Positions 20,045 through 28,870 of a DNA stretch of 64,000 nucleotides are shown here, piece by piece; within the stretch, counting starts at the first letter, position 1; each line of letters begins with the position of its first letter. The notes beneath the pieces were generated by a model. That model saw only the letters and a program-made list of their open reading frames with translations, was not told the DNA's origin and made no database searches. The stretch is from contig CAVUYB010000005.1 in assembly GCA_963745595.1 (NCBI GenBank), forward strand, positions 1 to 64,000, in the 5' to 3' direction. A program made the position numbers and the translations under genes. Source of the DNA: DASZUK01 sp963745595. Lineage in GTDB: Bacteria; Actinomycetota; Acidimicrobiia; Acidimicrobiales; RAAP-2.

Positions 20045-21340
20045 ATGGACGCAATTCCGCCGAAGGACCGTTTCGTCATCCGACCCAACGGGCCGCTCGG
20101 GGGAACGGTCCGGGCGGGCGGGGCGAAGAACTCGGCGCTCAAGCTGATGGCCGCCTGCCTGCTGGCCGAAGGCCGCCACGAGCTGGCGAACGTGCCGCGG
20201 ATCGCCGACGTCGACACGATGGCCGAGGTGCTCGCCGCGCTCGGCGCGACGGTCGAGCGACGGCCCGACGGCATGCTCGTCGTCGACTCGCCGGCGCCGG
20301 CCGCGCTGGTGCCGGAGGCGCCGTACGACTTGGTCGAGCGGATGCGGGCGTCGATCGTCGTCCTCGGGCCGCTGCTCGCCCGGTGCGGCCACGCCCGGGT
20401 GTCGATGCCCGGTGGCGACGACTTCGGTGATCGGCCGATCGACTTCCACCTGCACGGCCTCGGCGCGATGGGTGCCCGCTTCGAGACGGCCCACGGCTAC
20501 GTCGAGGGCGTGGTCGACGGCGGCCCGTCCGGCGCCACCCGGCTGGTCGGGACCCGCGTCGTGCTCGAGTACCCGAGCCACACGGCGACCGACAACCTCC
20601 TCATGGCCGCGGTCCTGGCCAAGGGGACGACGGTGATCGAGAACGCGGCCCGCGAGCCGGAAGTCTGCGACCTGGCCAACTTCCTCAACTCGATGGGCGG
20701 CTGCGTCCGGGGGGCCGGGACGTCGCGGATCGAGGTCGAGGGGGTCGAGACGCTCCAGCCGACCAGCCACGCGGTCATCGCCGACCGCGTCGTTGTCGCC
20801 ACCTACCTGGCCGCGGTCGGTCTGGCCGGCGGCGAGATCGTCGTCGAGGACGCCCGGGTCGAGCACGTCGAGATGCTGCTGCGCAAGATGACCGAGATGG
20901 GGCTGCGGGTCGAGCAACGCCCCGACGGCCTGCTCGCCGCCGCGCCCGGGCGGCTCCGGTCGGTGGACGTCTCGACGCTGCCGTACCCGGGCGTGGCGAC
21001 CGACTACAAGCCGCTGCTCGTCACGATGCTGACGGTGGCCGACGGCGTCGGGATCGTCACCGAGAACCTCTTCTCCGGCCGCTTCCGCTACGTCGACGAG
21101 CTGCGGCGGATGGGCGCCGACCTGCGCACCGAGGGCCACCACGCGGTCGTCCGCGGCGTGCCGCGGCTCTCCGGCGCGCCGGTGCGGGCCTCCGACATCC
21201 GGGCCGGCGCGGCGCTCGTCCTGGCCGGCCTGGTCGCGGAGGGCGAGACGGAGGTCGCGGGGGCCCACCACGTCGACCGCGGCTACGAGGACCTGGCTGG
21301 TGCGCTGCAGTCCCTCGGGGCCAAAGTGTCCCGGCAGTGA
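20045..21340 (+). CDS. murA: UDP-GlcNAc 1-carboxyvinyltransferase, Asp-type active site
   Basis: A 431-aa first committed enzyme of peptidoglycan synthesis, adding enolpyruvate to UDP-GlcNAc. Conserved are 'GGAKNSALKLMAA' (Lys22/Asn23 equivalents) and 'DYKPLLVTMLTVADG'. The loop that carries Cys115 in E. coli reads 'MPGGDDFGDRPIDFH' here, with Asp at that position. The same Cys-to-Asp change in mycobacteria and chlamydiae makes MurA insensitive to fosfomycin. Overlaps meaB by 4 bp. Confidence 0.96.
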   Translation: MDAIPPKDRFVIRPNGPLGGTVRAGGAKNSALKLMAACLLAEGRHELANVPRIADVDTMAEVLAALGATVERRPDGMLVVDSPAPAALVPEAPYDLVERMRASIVVLGPLLARCGHARVSMPGGDDFGDRPIDFHLHGLGAMGARFETAHGYVEGVVDGGPSGATRLVGTRVVLEYPSHTATDNLLMAAVLAKGTTVIENAAREPEVCDLANFLNSMGGCVRGAGTSRIEVEGVETLQPTSHAVIADRVVVATYLAAVGLAGGEIVVEDARVEHVEMLLRKMTEMGLRVEQRPDGLLAAAPGRLRSVDVSTLPYPGVATDYKPLLVTMLTVADGVGIVTENLFSGRFRYVDELRRMGADLRTEGHHAVVRGVPRLSGAPVRASDIRAGAALVLAGLVAEGETEVAGAHHVDRGYEDLAGALQSLGAKVSRQ

Positions 21341-22443
21341 CCGCCGTCCGACCGACCGCGTCCCGGGACCCCGACACGCTCCTCGCCGAGGCCCGCAAGG
21401 GCGACCGGGTGGCGCTGGCTCGCCTGCTCTCGATCGTCGAGCGCGGCGGTGAGCCCAGCCGAGTGCTCGCCCGCCTGGTCTACCGGGAGCCGCCGCCGTA
21501 CACGGTCGGTCTGACGGGGGCGCCGGGGGCCGGCAAGTCGACGCTGACCAACCGGCTGATCGCGTCCGCCCGCGGCGGCTGGCCGCCGGTGCCATCCAAA
21601 GGCGACACGGCCACGGGCGACACGGCCGAGGGCGACACGGCCGAGGGCGACACCGGCAAGGGCGACACAGGCGATGGGGAGACCGGCGATGCGGACCCCG
21701 AGCCGATCGACCAGGTCGCGGTCGTCGCCGTTGACCCGTCGTCGCCGTTCACCGGCGGCGCCATCCTCGGCGACCGGGTCCGCATGCAGGACCACGCCAC
21801 CGACCCGTCGGTGTTCGTCCGGTCGATGGCCACCCGCGGGCACCTCGGCGGGCTCGCCCTGGCCGTCCCCGAGGCCGTCCGCGTCCTCGGCGCCGCCGGC
21901 CTGCCGGCCGTCATCATCGAGACGGTCGGCGTCGGGCAGATGGAGGTGGACGTGGCGTCGGCCGCGGACACGACCGTCGTCGTCGTCACGCCCGGCTGGG
22001 GCGACTCGATGCAGGCGAACAAGGCCGGCCTGCTGGAGGTGGCGGACGTCTTCGTCGTCAACAAGGCCGACCGGCCCGGCGCTCGCGAAGCCCGGCGGGA
22101 TCTCGACCAGATGCTCGACCTGTCGATGACCGGTGACTGGCGCCCGCCGATCGTCGAGACCGTCGCCGCCACCGGTGCGGGCATCGACGACCTGTGGACC
22201 GAGATCGCCCGGCACCGGGCGTACCTCGTCGGGTCCGGCCGGCTCGTCGAGCGCCGCCGGGACCGACTGGGCACGGAGCTCCGGCGCGTGCTGGCCGCGC
22301 GACTGCGCCGCCAGGTCGACGAGCTGACCGCCGGCCCGGGGTTCGCGGCCGCGGTGGCCGCGCTGGTCGACGGCCGGGTCGACCCGTACGACGCGGCCGA
22401 CGAGCTGCTCGGCCAGGGACCGTCGGGTACGGTGCCGGGGTGA
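21337..22443 (+). CDS. meaB: MeaB/ArgK-type G-protein chaperone of methylmalonyl-CoA mutase
   Basis: A 368-aa P-loop GTPase that loads and protects adenosylcobalamin in methylmalonyl-CoA mutase. Motifs are P-loop 'TGAPGAGKSTLTNRL', 'DPSSPFTGGAILGDRVRM', 'ETVGVGQMEVDV' and NKxD 'VVNKADRPGAREA'. Between the P-loop and the 'DPSSP' strand is a ~40-aa acidic insertion made of six GDT(A/G)x(G) pentapeptides, from a 15-bp array. No mutase gene is nearby. GTG start inside the murA stop. Confidence 0.93.
   Translation: MTAVRPTASRDPDTLLAEARKGDRVALARLLSIVERGGEPSRVLARLVYREPPPYTVGLTGAPGAGKSTLTNRLIASARGGWPPVPSKGDTATGDTAEGDTAEGDTGKGDTGDGETGDADPEPIDQVAVVAVDPSSPFTGGAILGDRVRMQDHATDPSVFVRSMATRGHLGGLALAVPEAVRVLGAAGLPAVIIETVGVGQMEVDVASAADTTVVVVTPGWGDSMQANKAGLLEVADVFVVNKADRPGAREARRDLDQMLDLSMTGDWRPPIVETVAATGAGIDDLWTEIARHRAYLVGSGRLVERRRDRLGTELRRVLAARLRRQVDELTAGPGFAAAVAALVDGRVDPYDAADELLGQGPSGTVPG
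21601..21690 (+). repeat. 15-bp in-frame tandem array inside meaB, 6 units
   Basis: Units beginning ggcgacacggcc follow at 21601, 21616, 21631, 21646, 21661 and 21676, the last degenerate. They encode GDTAT/GDTAE/GDTAE/GDTGK/GDTGD/GETGD. The array sits in a surface loop after the P-loop helix and keeps the frame. Confidence 0.9.
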
Positions 22444-23216
22444 CCGACGACGTCTTCGTCACCGTCGAACGGCGACCCGACGGCGTCGCGCTCGTCCGGC
22501 TGGACCGGCCGAAGGCCAACGCGCTCTCCGGCGAGCTGCTGCAGCAGCTGCGGGCGATCGCCGAGGAGCTCACCGCGGACCCGCCGGGCGCGGTCGTCGT
22601 GTGGGGCGGCGAGCGCATCTTCGCCGCCGGCGCGGACATCGTGCAGATGGAGAACGGCGGGCCCGAAGCGGTCAGCGCCAACTTCGCCGCGGCCACCGGG
22701 GCGCTGGCTCGACTGCCGCGGGTGACGATCGCGGCCATCAACGGCTACGCGCTCGGTGGCGGCCTCGAGCTGGCCCTCGCCTGCGACCTGCGGATCTGCG
22801 CCGACGACGCCAAGCTCGGCCTGCCGGAGATCCTGCTCGGCGTGATCCCGGGCGGCGGCGGCACGCAGCGGCTGGCCCGCCTGGTCGGCGTTGGCCGGGC
22901 CAAGGAGCTCGTGCTCACCGGACGTCAGGTGCGCGCCGAGGAGGCCCTGGCCATCGGGCTCGTCAACCGGGTCGTGCCGAAGGCGGACCTCATCGACGAG
23001 GTGCTCCGGTTCGCGGCCACCCTGGCGGCCGGGCCGCGGCTGGCCCAGGCCGCGGCCAAGGCAGCCATCGACGAGGGGCTGGAGACGACGCTGGAGGACG
23101 GCCTGGCCATCGAGGCGGCGCAGTTCGTCGCGGTCAGCCGGACCGAGGACGCCGAGCGGGGCATCCGCTCGTTCGTCGAGCACGGGCCCGGCAAGGCGAC
23201 GTTCGTCGGCCGGTGA
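22440..23216 (+). CDS. Enoyl-CoA hydratase/isomerase family protein
   Basis: A 258-aa crotonase-fold enzyme. The oxyanion-hole motifs are 'IFAAGADIVQM' and 'AAINGYALGGGLELALACDL'. The catalytic Glu region is 'GLPEILLGVIPGGGGTQRL', which keeps both Glu positions expected of a true hydratase. The GTG at 22440 overlaps the meaB stop, so meaB and this gene form one unit with murA. The substrate is not evident. Confidence 0.92.
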   Translation: MTDDVFVTVERRPDGVALVRLDRPKANALSGELLQQLRAIAEELTADPPGAVVVWGGERIFAAGADIVQMENGGPEAVSANFAAATGALARLPRVTIAAINGYALGGGLELALACDLRICADDAKLGLPEILLGVIPGGGGTQRLARLVGVGRAKELVLTGRQVRAEEALAIGLVNRVVPKADLIDEVLRFAATLAAGPRLAQAAAKAAIDEGLETTLEDGLAIEAAQFVAVSRTEDAERGIRSFVEHGPGKATFVGR

Positions 23217-23225
23217 CGCCATCTC

Positions 23226-23308
23226 GATGAGCCCATACCTGATGAGCCGATACCGATGAGCCCATACCGATTGAGCCCGTACCGATGAGCCCGTACCGAT
23301 GAGCATGG
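23226..23308 (+). repeat. 14/15-bp tandem array overlapping the treS start
   Basis: Six units related to gatgagcccatacc start at 23226, 23241, 23255, 23269, 23284 and 23298, alternating 14 and 15 bp. Every unit but the fourth contains ATGAGC. The last unit supplies the treS start codon (ATGAGC at 23299). The array therefore presents several ATG codons in different frames just before the gene. Confidence 0.9.
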
Positions 23309-25137
23309 CCCCGGTCCCGGTCGGGCCGACGGACGGATCGTTCGACCCGTCCGCCCGCTGGTTCCAGCACGCGGTCTTCTACGAGGTCTTCATCCGCGGC
23401 TTCTACGACGCCAACGACGACGGCACCGGCGACCTACGGGGGCTGCGAGCGAAGCTCGACTACCTGCAGTGGCTGGGGATCGACTGCCTGTGGCTGCTGC
23501 CGTTCTACCCGTCGCCGTTCAAGGACGGCGGCTACGACATCAGCGACTTCTTCAACGTCCACCCCGACTATGGGACGCTCGGCGACGTCGTCGGCCTGCT
23601 CGAGGACGCCCACCGCCGCGGCATCCGGGTCATCGCCGACCTCGTGATGAACCACACGAGCGACCAGCACCCGTGGTTCATCGAGTCCCGGTCGAGCCGC
23701 ACAAACCCGAAGGCCGACTGGTACGTCTGGAACGACGACGATCAGCGGTGGCCGGAGGCCCGGGTCGTCTTCACCGACGTCGAGCGGTCGAACTGGACGT
23801 GGGACGACACCCGCCAGCAGTACTACTGGCACCGCTTCTACTCGCATCAACCGGACCTCAACTACGACAACCCCGAGGTGGCCGACGCCATGCTCGAGCT
23901 CGTCCGGTTCTGGCTCGACCTCGGCTTCGACGGCTTCCGGCTCGACGCGGTGCCGTACCTGTACCAGCGGGACGGGACGGCCGGCGAGCACCTGCCGGAG
24001 ACCCACGCGTACGTCAAGCGGATCCGCAAGCAGCTCGAGGTCGACTACCCCGGGCGGATCCTGCTGGCCGAGGCCAACGGCTGGCCGGCCGACGTCGCCG
24101 ACTACTTCGGCGACGGCGACGAGTGCCACCTCTGCTTCCACTTCCCGCTGATGCCGCGGCTGTTCATGGCCGTGCGGCGCGAGCAGCGCTACCCGATCAC
24201 CGAGATCCTGAGCCAGACGCCGGACCTGCCGGACGGTTGCCAGTGGGCGATCTTCCTGCGCAACCACGACGAGCTGACGCTCGAGCAGGTCAGCGACGAG
24301 GACCGGGACTACCTGTTCGCGGAGTACGCCAAAGACCCGCGGATGAAGCGGCACATGGGCATCGGCCGCCGGCTGGCCCCGCTGCTCGACGGCGACCGGC
24401 GGTTGGCCGAGCTGCTCTACGCCCTGCTGCTCTCGCTGCCCGGCAGCCCGGTCATCTACTACGGCGACGAGCTGCTGATGGGCGACAACATCTACCTCGG
24501 CGACCGCGACTCGGTCCGCACGCCGATGCAGTGGTCGCCGGACCGCAACGGCGGGTTCTCGCGGGCCGACTTCGCCCAGCTCTACCTGCCGCCGCTCATG
24601 GACCCGGTCTACGGCTTCGACGCGGTCAACGTCGAGTCCCAGCGCCGCAACCCCGGCTCGTTCCTCCACTGGCTGCGAGGCATGCTGGTCGAGCGCCGCT
24701 CGCTGCCGGTCCTCGGCGTCGGCGCGATGGAGGTACTGAGCTGCCCGAACCCGTCGATCCTGGCGTACGTCCGCTCCGGCGAGGTCGCCGACGTCCGGGT
24801 CACCGAGCCGGTGCTGCTGGAGACGACCCACCCCGACCTCTCCGAGTGGGGCCCGTGGGAGGAGACGGCCCGGACGGTGCCGGCCGACAACGAGGAGTCC
24901 GGCCAGGCCGCCCGCCGGGACCAGGCGGTCCTCTGCGTGCACAACCTCAGCCGGTTCGCCCAGCCGGCCGAGCTGCAGATCGGTCGGTGGGCCGGCTCGG
25001 TCCCGGTCGAGGTGCTCGGCCGGGTCCCGTTCCCGGCCATCACCGAGGAGCCATACACGATCAGCCTCGGCCCGTACGGCTACCTCTGGTTCGACCTGCT
25101 CGACCCGGCCCCACCGCCGGAGGACGCCGGTTCGTGA
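23299..25137 (+). CDS. treS: Trehalose synthase (maltose alpha-D-glucosylmutase)
   Basis: A 612-aa GH13 enzyme interconverting maltose and trehalose. It shows the N-terminal 'WFQHAVFYEVFIRGFYDAN', nucleophile 'FDGFRLDAVPYLYQRDG', acid/base 'ILLAEANGWPADV', transition-state Asp 'IFLRNHDELTLE' and the product-loop 'YYGDELLMGDNIYLGDRD' region of TreS. The next gene is a maltokinase-like protein, giving the TreS-Mak module that feeds maltose-1-phosphate to GlgE glucan synthesis. No glgE is in the window. Confidence 0.95.
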   Translation: MSMAPVPVGPTDGSFDPSARWFQHAVFYEVFIRGFYDANDDGTGDLRGLRAKLDYLQWLGIDCLWLLPFYPSPFKDGGYDISDFFNVHPDYGTLGDVVGLLEDAHRRGIRVIADLVMNHTSDQHPWFIESRSSRTNPKADWYVWNDDDQRWPEARVVFTDVERSNWTWDDTRQQYYWHRFYSHQPDLNYDNPEVADAMLELVRFWLDLGFDGFRLDAVPYLYQRDGTAGEHLPETHAYVKRIRKQLEVDYPGRILLAEANGWPADVADYFGDGDECHLCFHFPLMPRLFMAVRREQRYPITEILSQTPDLPDGCQWAIFLRNHDELTLEQVSDEDRDYLFAEYAKDPRMKRHMGIGRRLAPLLDGDRRLAELLYALLLSLPGSPVIYYGDELLMGDNIYLGDRDSVRTPMQWSPDRNGGFSRADFAQLYLPPLMDPVYGFDAVNVESQRRNPGSFLHWLRGMLVERRSLPVLGVGAMEVLSCPNPSILAYVRSGEVADVRVTEPVLLETTHPDLSEWGPWEETARTVPADNEESGQAARRDQAVLCVHNLSRFAQPAELQIGRWAGSVPVEVLGRVPFPAITEEPYTISLGPYGYLWFDLLDPAPPPEDAGS

Positions 25138-25138
25138 C

Positions 25139-26482
25139 GTGGGGCCCGGCGTCGTGACCGGCTCGATGCTCGAGCTCACCGACGACCGCCGGGCGGCGCT
25201 GTCCCGGCTGGTCGCCGCCTGGGTCTACCAGCGCCTGGGGATCGAGGGTCAGGGGGACGACGACCGCGACCGGGGTGACGGAGCCGACGATCGCGACGAC
25301 GAGCCGTCGCCGCCGACGGTCGACCCGGCCTCGGTGGCCGTCCGCCAGGTCGAAGTGCTCCGTCCGGGCCGGCCGGGCGTGCTCGACGTCCTCGCCGAGA
25401 TCGACGGACGGCTGGCCCACGCCGTCCTCGGCCTGCGCCGACCGGGGGAGGAGGTCCACCTGCTGCGGGCGGCCGACCAGCCGGTCCTCGGGCTGCTCGA
25501 GGACGACGACGGGCTGGCGCTCGTCGTCGACGGCCTCCGTGACGCCGACGTCGCCCCGCTGGTCCTCGCCGCGGTCGCCGGCGACGCGGCCGACCCGGGG
25601 CCAGTGGTCTCGCTGGTCGACGACGACGAGGCGACGACGTTGGCCGTCGGCCAGCGGTCGCTGACCGTGTTCCCGTGGCTGCATCCCGAGCCCCATCCCG
25701 GGGTCGGACTGCTCGTCGCCCTCGACGATGCCGGCTTCAACCACCTCGCGGCCCCGCTCGCCCTCTGGCGACGGGGCGGCCTCGATCTCGGCCTCGTCCA
25801 GGAGCAGCTATCCGGCAGCACCGAAGGGTGGGCTCTCGCCCTGACCTCTCTGCGCGATCTCTACGCCCGGGGCGGCCGGCCGGAGGACGCCGGCGGCGAC
25901 TTCGGCTCGGAGTCCCGGGCCCTCGGCACGATGACGGCCCGGATGCACCTGGCCCTCGACCGGGCGTTCGGCCGGCGAACGGACGACGTCGCCGATTGGG
26001 TGGACCGCGTCGAGGCGTCGATGGTCGGCGGCTCGCGGCCCGGGCCCGCGGCGGCCGGTGCCCTCCGGTCGCTCCGGGAGGCCGACCTGCGAGCGCCGGC
26101 CATCCGAACGCACGGCGACTTCCATCTCGGCCGGCTGGCTCGGACGGACCACGGCTGGGTCGTCGCCGACTGCACGCCCGGCGGGGCGTCACCCGGGTCG
26201 GTGGCGCCGGCCATGCGCTCGCCGCTCGCCGACGTCGCCGACGTGCTTTGGTCCCTCCACCGCGTCGCCCAGGTCGCGGCGTCCGATCGCGACCCGGCCG
26301 ACCGCGCGGCCGTCGCGCCGCTGGCCGACGCGTGGGAAGTGCGCAACCGCCGCGCGTTCATGGCTGGCTACGTTGCCACTCCCGGCATCGGCGGCCTGCT
26401 GCCGGCCAACCGCGACCATCTCGTCGCCCTCGTCGCGGCCTTCGAGCTCGCCCGCGACGCCCGCCAGCGTCCGGCGGTCTAG
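25139..26482 (+). CDS. mak: Maltokinase-like protein (Mak/Pep2 family), degenerate DFE motif
   Basis: A 447-aa kinase-fold protein beginning 2 bp after treS (GTG 25139; alternatives GTG 25154, ATG 25166). The phosphotransfer loop 'IRTHGDFHLGRLARTDHGW' matches maltokinase. The following metal-binding motif, normally DFEGEP, reads 'VADCTPGG', keeping Asp but losing the rest. The N-terminal domain carries an Asp/Gly-rich insertion (~residues 38-60). Position after treS supports maltose phosphorylation. Activity is uncertain. Confidence 0.78.
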   Translation: MGPGVVTGSMLELTDDRRAALSRLVAAWVYQRLGIEGQGDDDRDRGDGADDRDDEPSPPTVDPASVAVRQVEVLRPGRPGVLDVLAEIDGRLAHAVLGLRRPGEEVHLLRAADQPVLGLLEDDDGLALVVDGLRDADVAPLVLAAVAGDAADPGPVVSLVDDDEATTLAVGQRSLTVFPWLHPEPHPGVGLLVALDDAGFNHLAAPLALWRRGGLDLGLVQEQLSGSTEGWALALTSLRDLYARGGRPEDAGGDFGSESRALGTMTARMHLALDRAFGRRTDDVADWVDRVEASMVGGSRPGPAAAGALRSLREADLRAPAIRTHGDFHLGRLARTDHGWVVADCTPGGASPGSVAPAMRSPLADVADVLWSLHRVAQVAASDRDPADRAAVAPLADAWEVRNRRAFMAGYVATPGIGGLLPANRDHLVALVAAFELARDARQRPAV

Positions 26483-26556
26483 CCCCTCTTTGCCAGCCGG
26501 CCGGTCCGGGTCGGCGCTCGTTCGGGGCGCCGAGCACGGTGTGGAAGGGTGGGACG

Positions 26557-27606
26557 ATGCGGCTCGGCGTGCTGACCGGTGGCGGTGACTGTCCGGGACT
26601 GAACGCGGTCATCCGGGCAGTCGTGCTCACCGGCCACGTGATCCACGGCGACGACGTGGTCGGGTTCCTCGACGGTTGGCGGGGGGTGATGGACGGCCGT
26701 TCGGTCGACCTCGAGCCGGACCGGTGCCGCGACCTGCTGACCCTCGGCGGCACGATCCTCGGCACGTCGCGCACGAACCCGTTCGCCAGTGACGACGGCG
26801 CGGACCGGGTCGTCCGGACGTTGGCGGAGCGGAGGATCGACGCGCTCGTGGCGATCGGCGGGGACGACACGCTCGGCGTTGCCGACCGGCTCGGGCCGCT
26901 CGGCGTGGCCGCGGTCGGCGTGCCGAAGACGATCGACAACGACCTGGCCGGGACCGAGGTGACGTTCGGCTTCGACACCGCGGTCCAGACGGCGACCGAC
27001 GCCATCGACCGACTGCGGACGACCGCGGAGTCTCACCACCGGGTGATCGTCTGCGAGGTGATGGGCCGCCACGTCGGCTGGATCGCCGCGCACGCCGGCA
27101 TCGCGGCCGGCGCGGCCGAGATCCTCGTCCCGGAGGTACCGTTCGACCTCGACGCGGTCTGTGGGCGGCTGGTGCGCCGCCACGAGCGCGGCCAGTACTC
27201 CTCGATCGTCGTCGTCTCCGAGGGCGCACTACCGGCCGCCGGGCCGCACCTCGAGTCGGCCACCGCCGCGACGTCGTCGGACGCGGTCGACCAGTTCGGC
27301 CACGCCCGGCTCGGCGGGATCGGCGCGTGGCTGGCCGACGAGATCGAACGGCGGACCGGGTTCGAGTCCCGCCAGACCACCCTCGGGCACATCCAGCGCG
27401 GCGGGACGCCGACGGCGTACGACCGGGTGCTCGCCACCCGCTTCGGCGTCGCCGCGGTCAGTGCCGTCCACGACCGTGAGTTCGGGACGATGATGGCCCT
27501 CCAGGCCGGAGCGATCGTCCGGGTTCCTCTCTCGACCGCCGTCGGGAACCCGAAGACGCTCGACCGGTGGCTGCTCGACGAGATCGCCGCACCGTTTCTC
27601 GGCTGA
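26557..27606 (+). CDS. pfp: 6-phosphofructokinase, predicted pyrophosphate-dependent
   Basis: A 349-aa PFK-A fold enzyme phosphorylating fructose-6-P. The start (ATG 26557) gives the canonical 'LGVLTGGGDCPGLNAVIRA'. Two phosphoryl-donor positions differ from ATP enzymes. 'AIGGDDTLGVA' has Asp where ATP-PFKs have Gly (E. coli Gly104), and 'VGVPKTIDNDLAG' has Lys at the Gly124 position. Together these mark PPi-dependent PFKs such as that of Amycolatopsis methanolica. The substrate motif 'MGRHVGWIAAHAG' is present. Confidence 0.88.
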   Translation: MRLGVLTGGGDCPGLNAVIRAVVLTGHVIHGDDVVGFLDGWRGVMDGRSVDLEPDRCRDLLTLGGTILGTSRTNPFASDDGADRVVRTLAERRIDALVAIGGDDTLGVADRLGPLGVAAVGVPKTIDNDLAGTEVTFGFDTAVQTATDAIDRLRTTAESHHRVIVCEVMGRHVGWIAAHAGIAAGAAEILVPEVPFDLDAVCGRLVRRHERGQYSSIVVVSEGALPAAGPHLESATAATSSDAVDQFGHARLGGIGAWLADEIERRTGFESRQTTLGHIQRGGTPTAYDRVLATRFGVAAVSAVHDREFGTMMALQAGAIVRVPLSTAVGNPKTLDRWLLDEIAAPFLG

Positions 27607-27701
27607 TCGGGAAAAGACCGGGTCCCCGAGGATCTTCCGCTTGGGTCAGGCCGGTTGGGTGAGGCCGACGGGCACGGCCGACTGGCGGCCCGATCAGGTG
27701 A

Positions 27702-28724
27702 TCAGGCGGTCAGGCTGGTGGGAACGGCCACCCGGAGGTGCTCGGCGGCCTGCTCGGGGTTGACGACGTTGATGGCGACGCCGGTCCCCATCTCGAAGCC
27801 GGCCCGGGTGGTCGCCTTCGGCCAGACGTGGACGTGCCAGTGGAACGGCTCGTTGACCCGGTAGGGGGCGGAGTGGAAGACGAGGTTGTAGGCGACCTCG
27901 CCGATGAGCCGCTGGAGCTGGCCGAGGCATGCCTTGAGGGCGAGGCCCACCGACACGAGATCCTCGGTCGAGCTCCGGTGGAGGTGGGGACTGTGGGCGC
28001 GGGGGATGACGAGCATCTCGTACGGCGTCGCGCTCCAGAACGGGCAGACGACGACGACCCGGTCGTCGGCGTAGATGACGCGGTAGCCCTCCGACTCCTC
28101 TGCGTCGACGGTCGTGCAGAGCAGGCAGCTGCCGGCGAACCGGGCGAACCGGGCCTGCTCCTCGGCCAGCTCCCGCGGCACGAACGACATGCCCATGAGC
28201 TGGCCGTGCGGGTGGTCGAGCGACGCGCCGGCCTCCCGGCCGGAGTTGACGATGGCCTGGCTGTAGCGGAGCGTCGACCGCTGCGAATGCTCCTCGATCC
28301 GGTCCCGCAGCGCGGCCATGACCAGCCCGGTCTGCTCGTCGGAGAGCTCCGACCACGACGCGTCGTGCTCCGGCGAGAGGATCAGCACCTCGTGGATGCC
28401 GCCCGCCGTGGCCTGGGTGAAGACCGGGCCGCGGTTGGTGACGACGAACGGTTCGTCGCCGGAGAACGCCGGATAGAGGTTCGGGACGACCCGGACGAGC
28501 CAGGCGCCGGTCGGCCCGTAGGTTTCGAGCGCCGGCGGGCTCGCCTCTTCGTGGCCAGGGCAGAACGGGCACGGGCGACTGGTGTCGACCTGGCCCTTCG
28601 ACGTCGAGAGGACGAAGGCAGCCGGTCGCTGGGCCCGCAGGGTGCTGACGACGACCCATCGGCCCGACAGCGGGTCGAGTCGGAGCTGGTTGATCTGCGC
28701 CGCCCTCTGGTCGTCGACCACCAT
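27702..28724 (-). CDS. galT: Galactose-1-phosphate uridylyltransferase
   Basis: A 340-aa HIT-superfamily enzyme of the Leloir pathway. The catalytic 'LDHPHGQLMG' (HPHGQ) and zinc-site 'CPFCPGHE' motifs are clear, with a second domain motif 'FHWHVHVWPK'. It is convergent with pfp and ends in 95 bp without a gene. No galK or galE is close by. Some actinobacterial GalT-like proteins act on other sugar phosphates. Confidence 0.92.
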   Translation of the reverse strand: MVVDDQRAAQINQLRLDPLSGRWVVVSTLRAQRPAAFVLSTSKGQVDTSRPCPFCPGHEEASPPALETYGPTGAWLVRVVPNLYPAFSGDEPFVVTNRGPVFTQATAGGIHEVLILSPEHDASWSELSDEQTGLVMAALRDRIEEHSQRSTLRYSQAIVNSGREAGASLDHPHGQLMGMSFVPRELAEEQARFARFAGSCLLCTTVDAEESEGYRVIYADDRVVVVCPFWSATPYEMLVIPRAHSPHLHRSSTEDLVSVGLALKACLGQLQRLIGEVAYNLVFHSAPYRVNEPFHWHVHVWPKATTRAGFEMGTGVAINVVNPEQAAEHLRVAVPTSLTA

Positions 28725-28870
28725 CCGTCTACCCTGCTTCCCCGGCTTTCGTCGTTACGCACCCACCGCCGCCGGCGGTGGCCTGTTCCCACGGTACAAC
28801 GCGAGGGCGCCCCGTCGTTACCGCGCGGTCGCATTAACTGCTCGGCCGCGGCCCGGGGGACAATGGGCCG

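Noticed and set aside
23434..25179. Long minus-strand frame opposite treS
   Set aside because: Shadow of treS with no recognisable motif.
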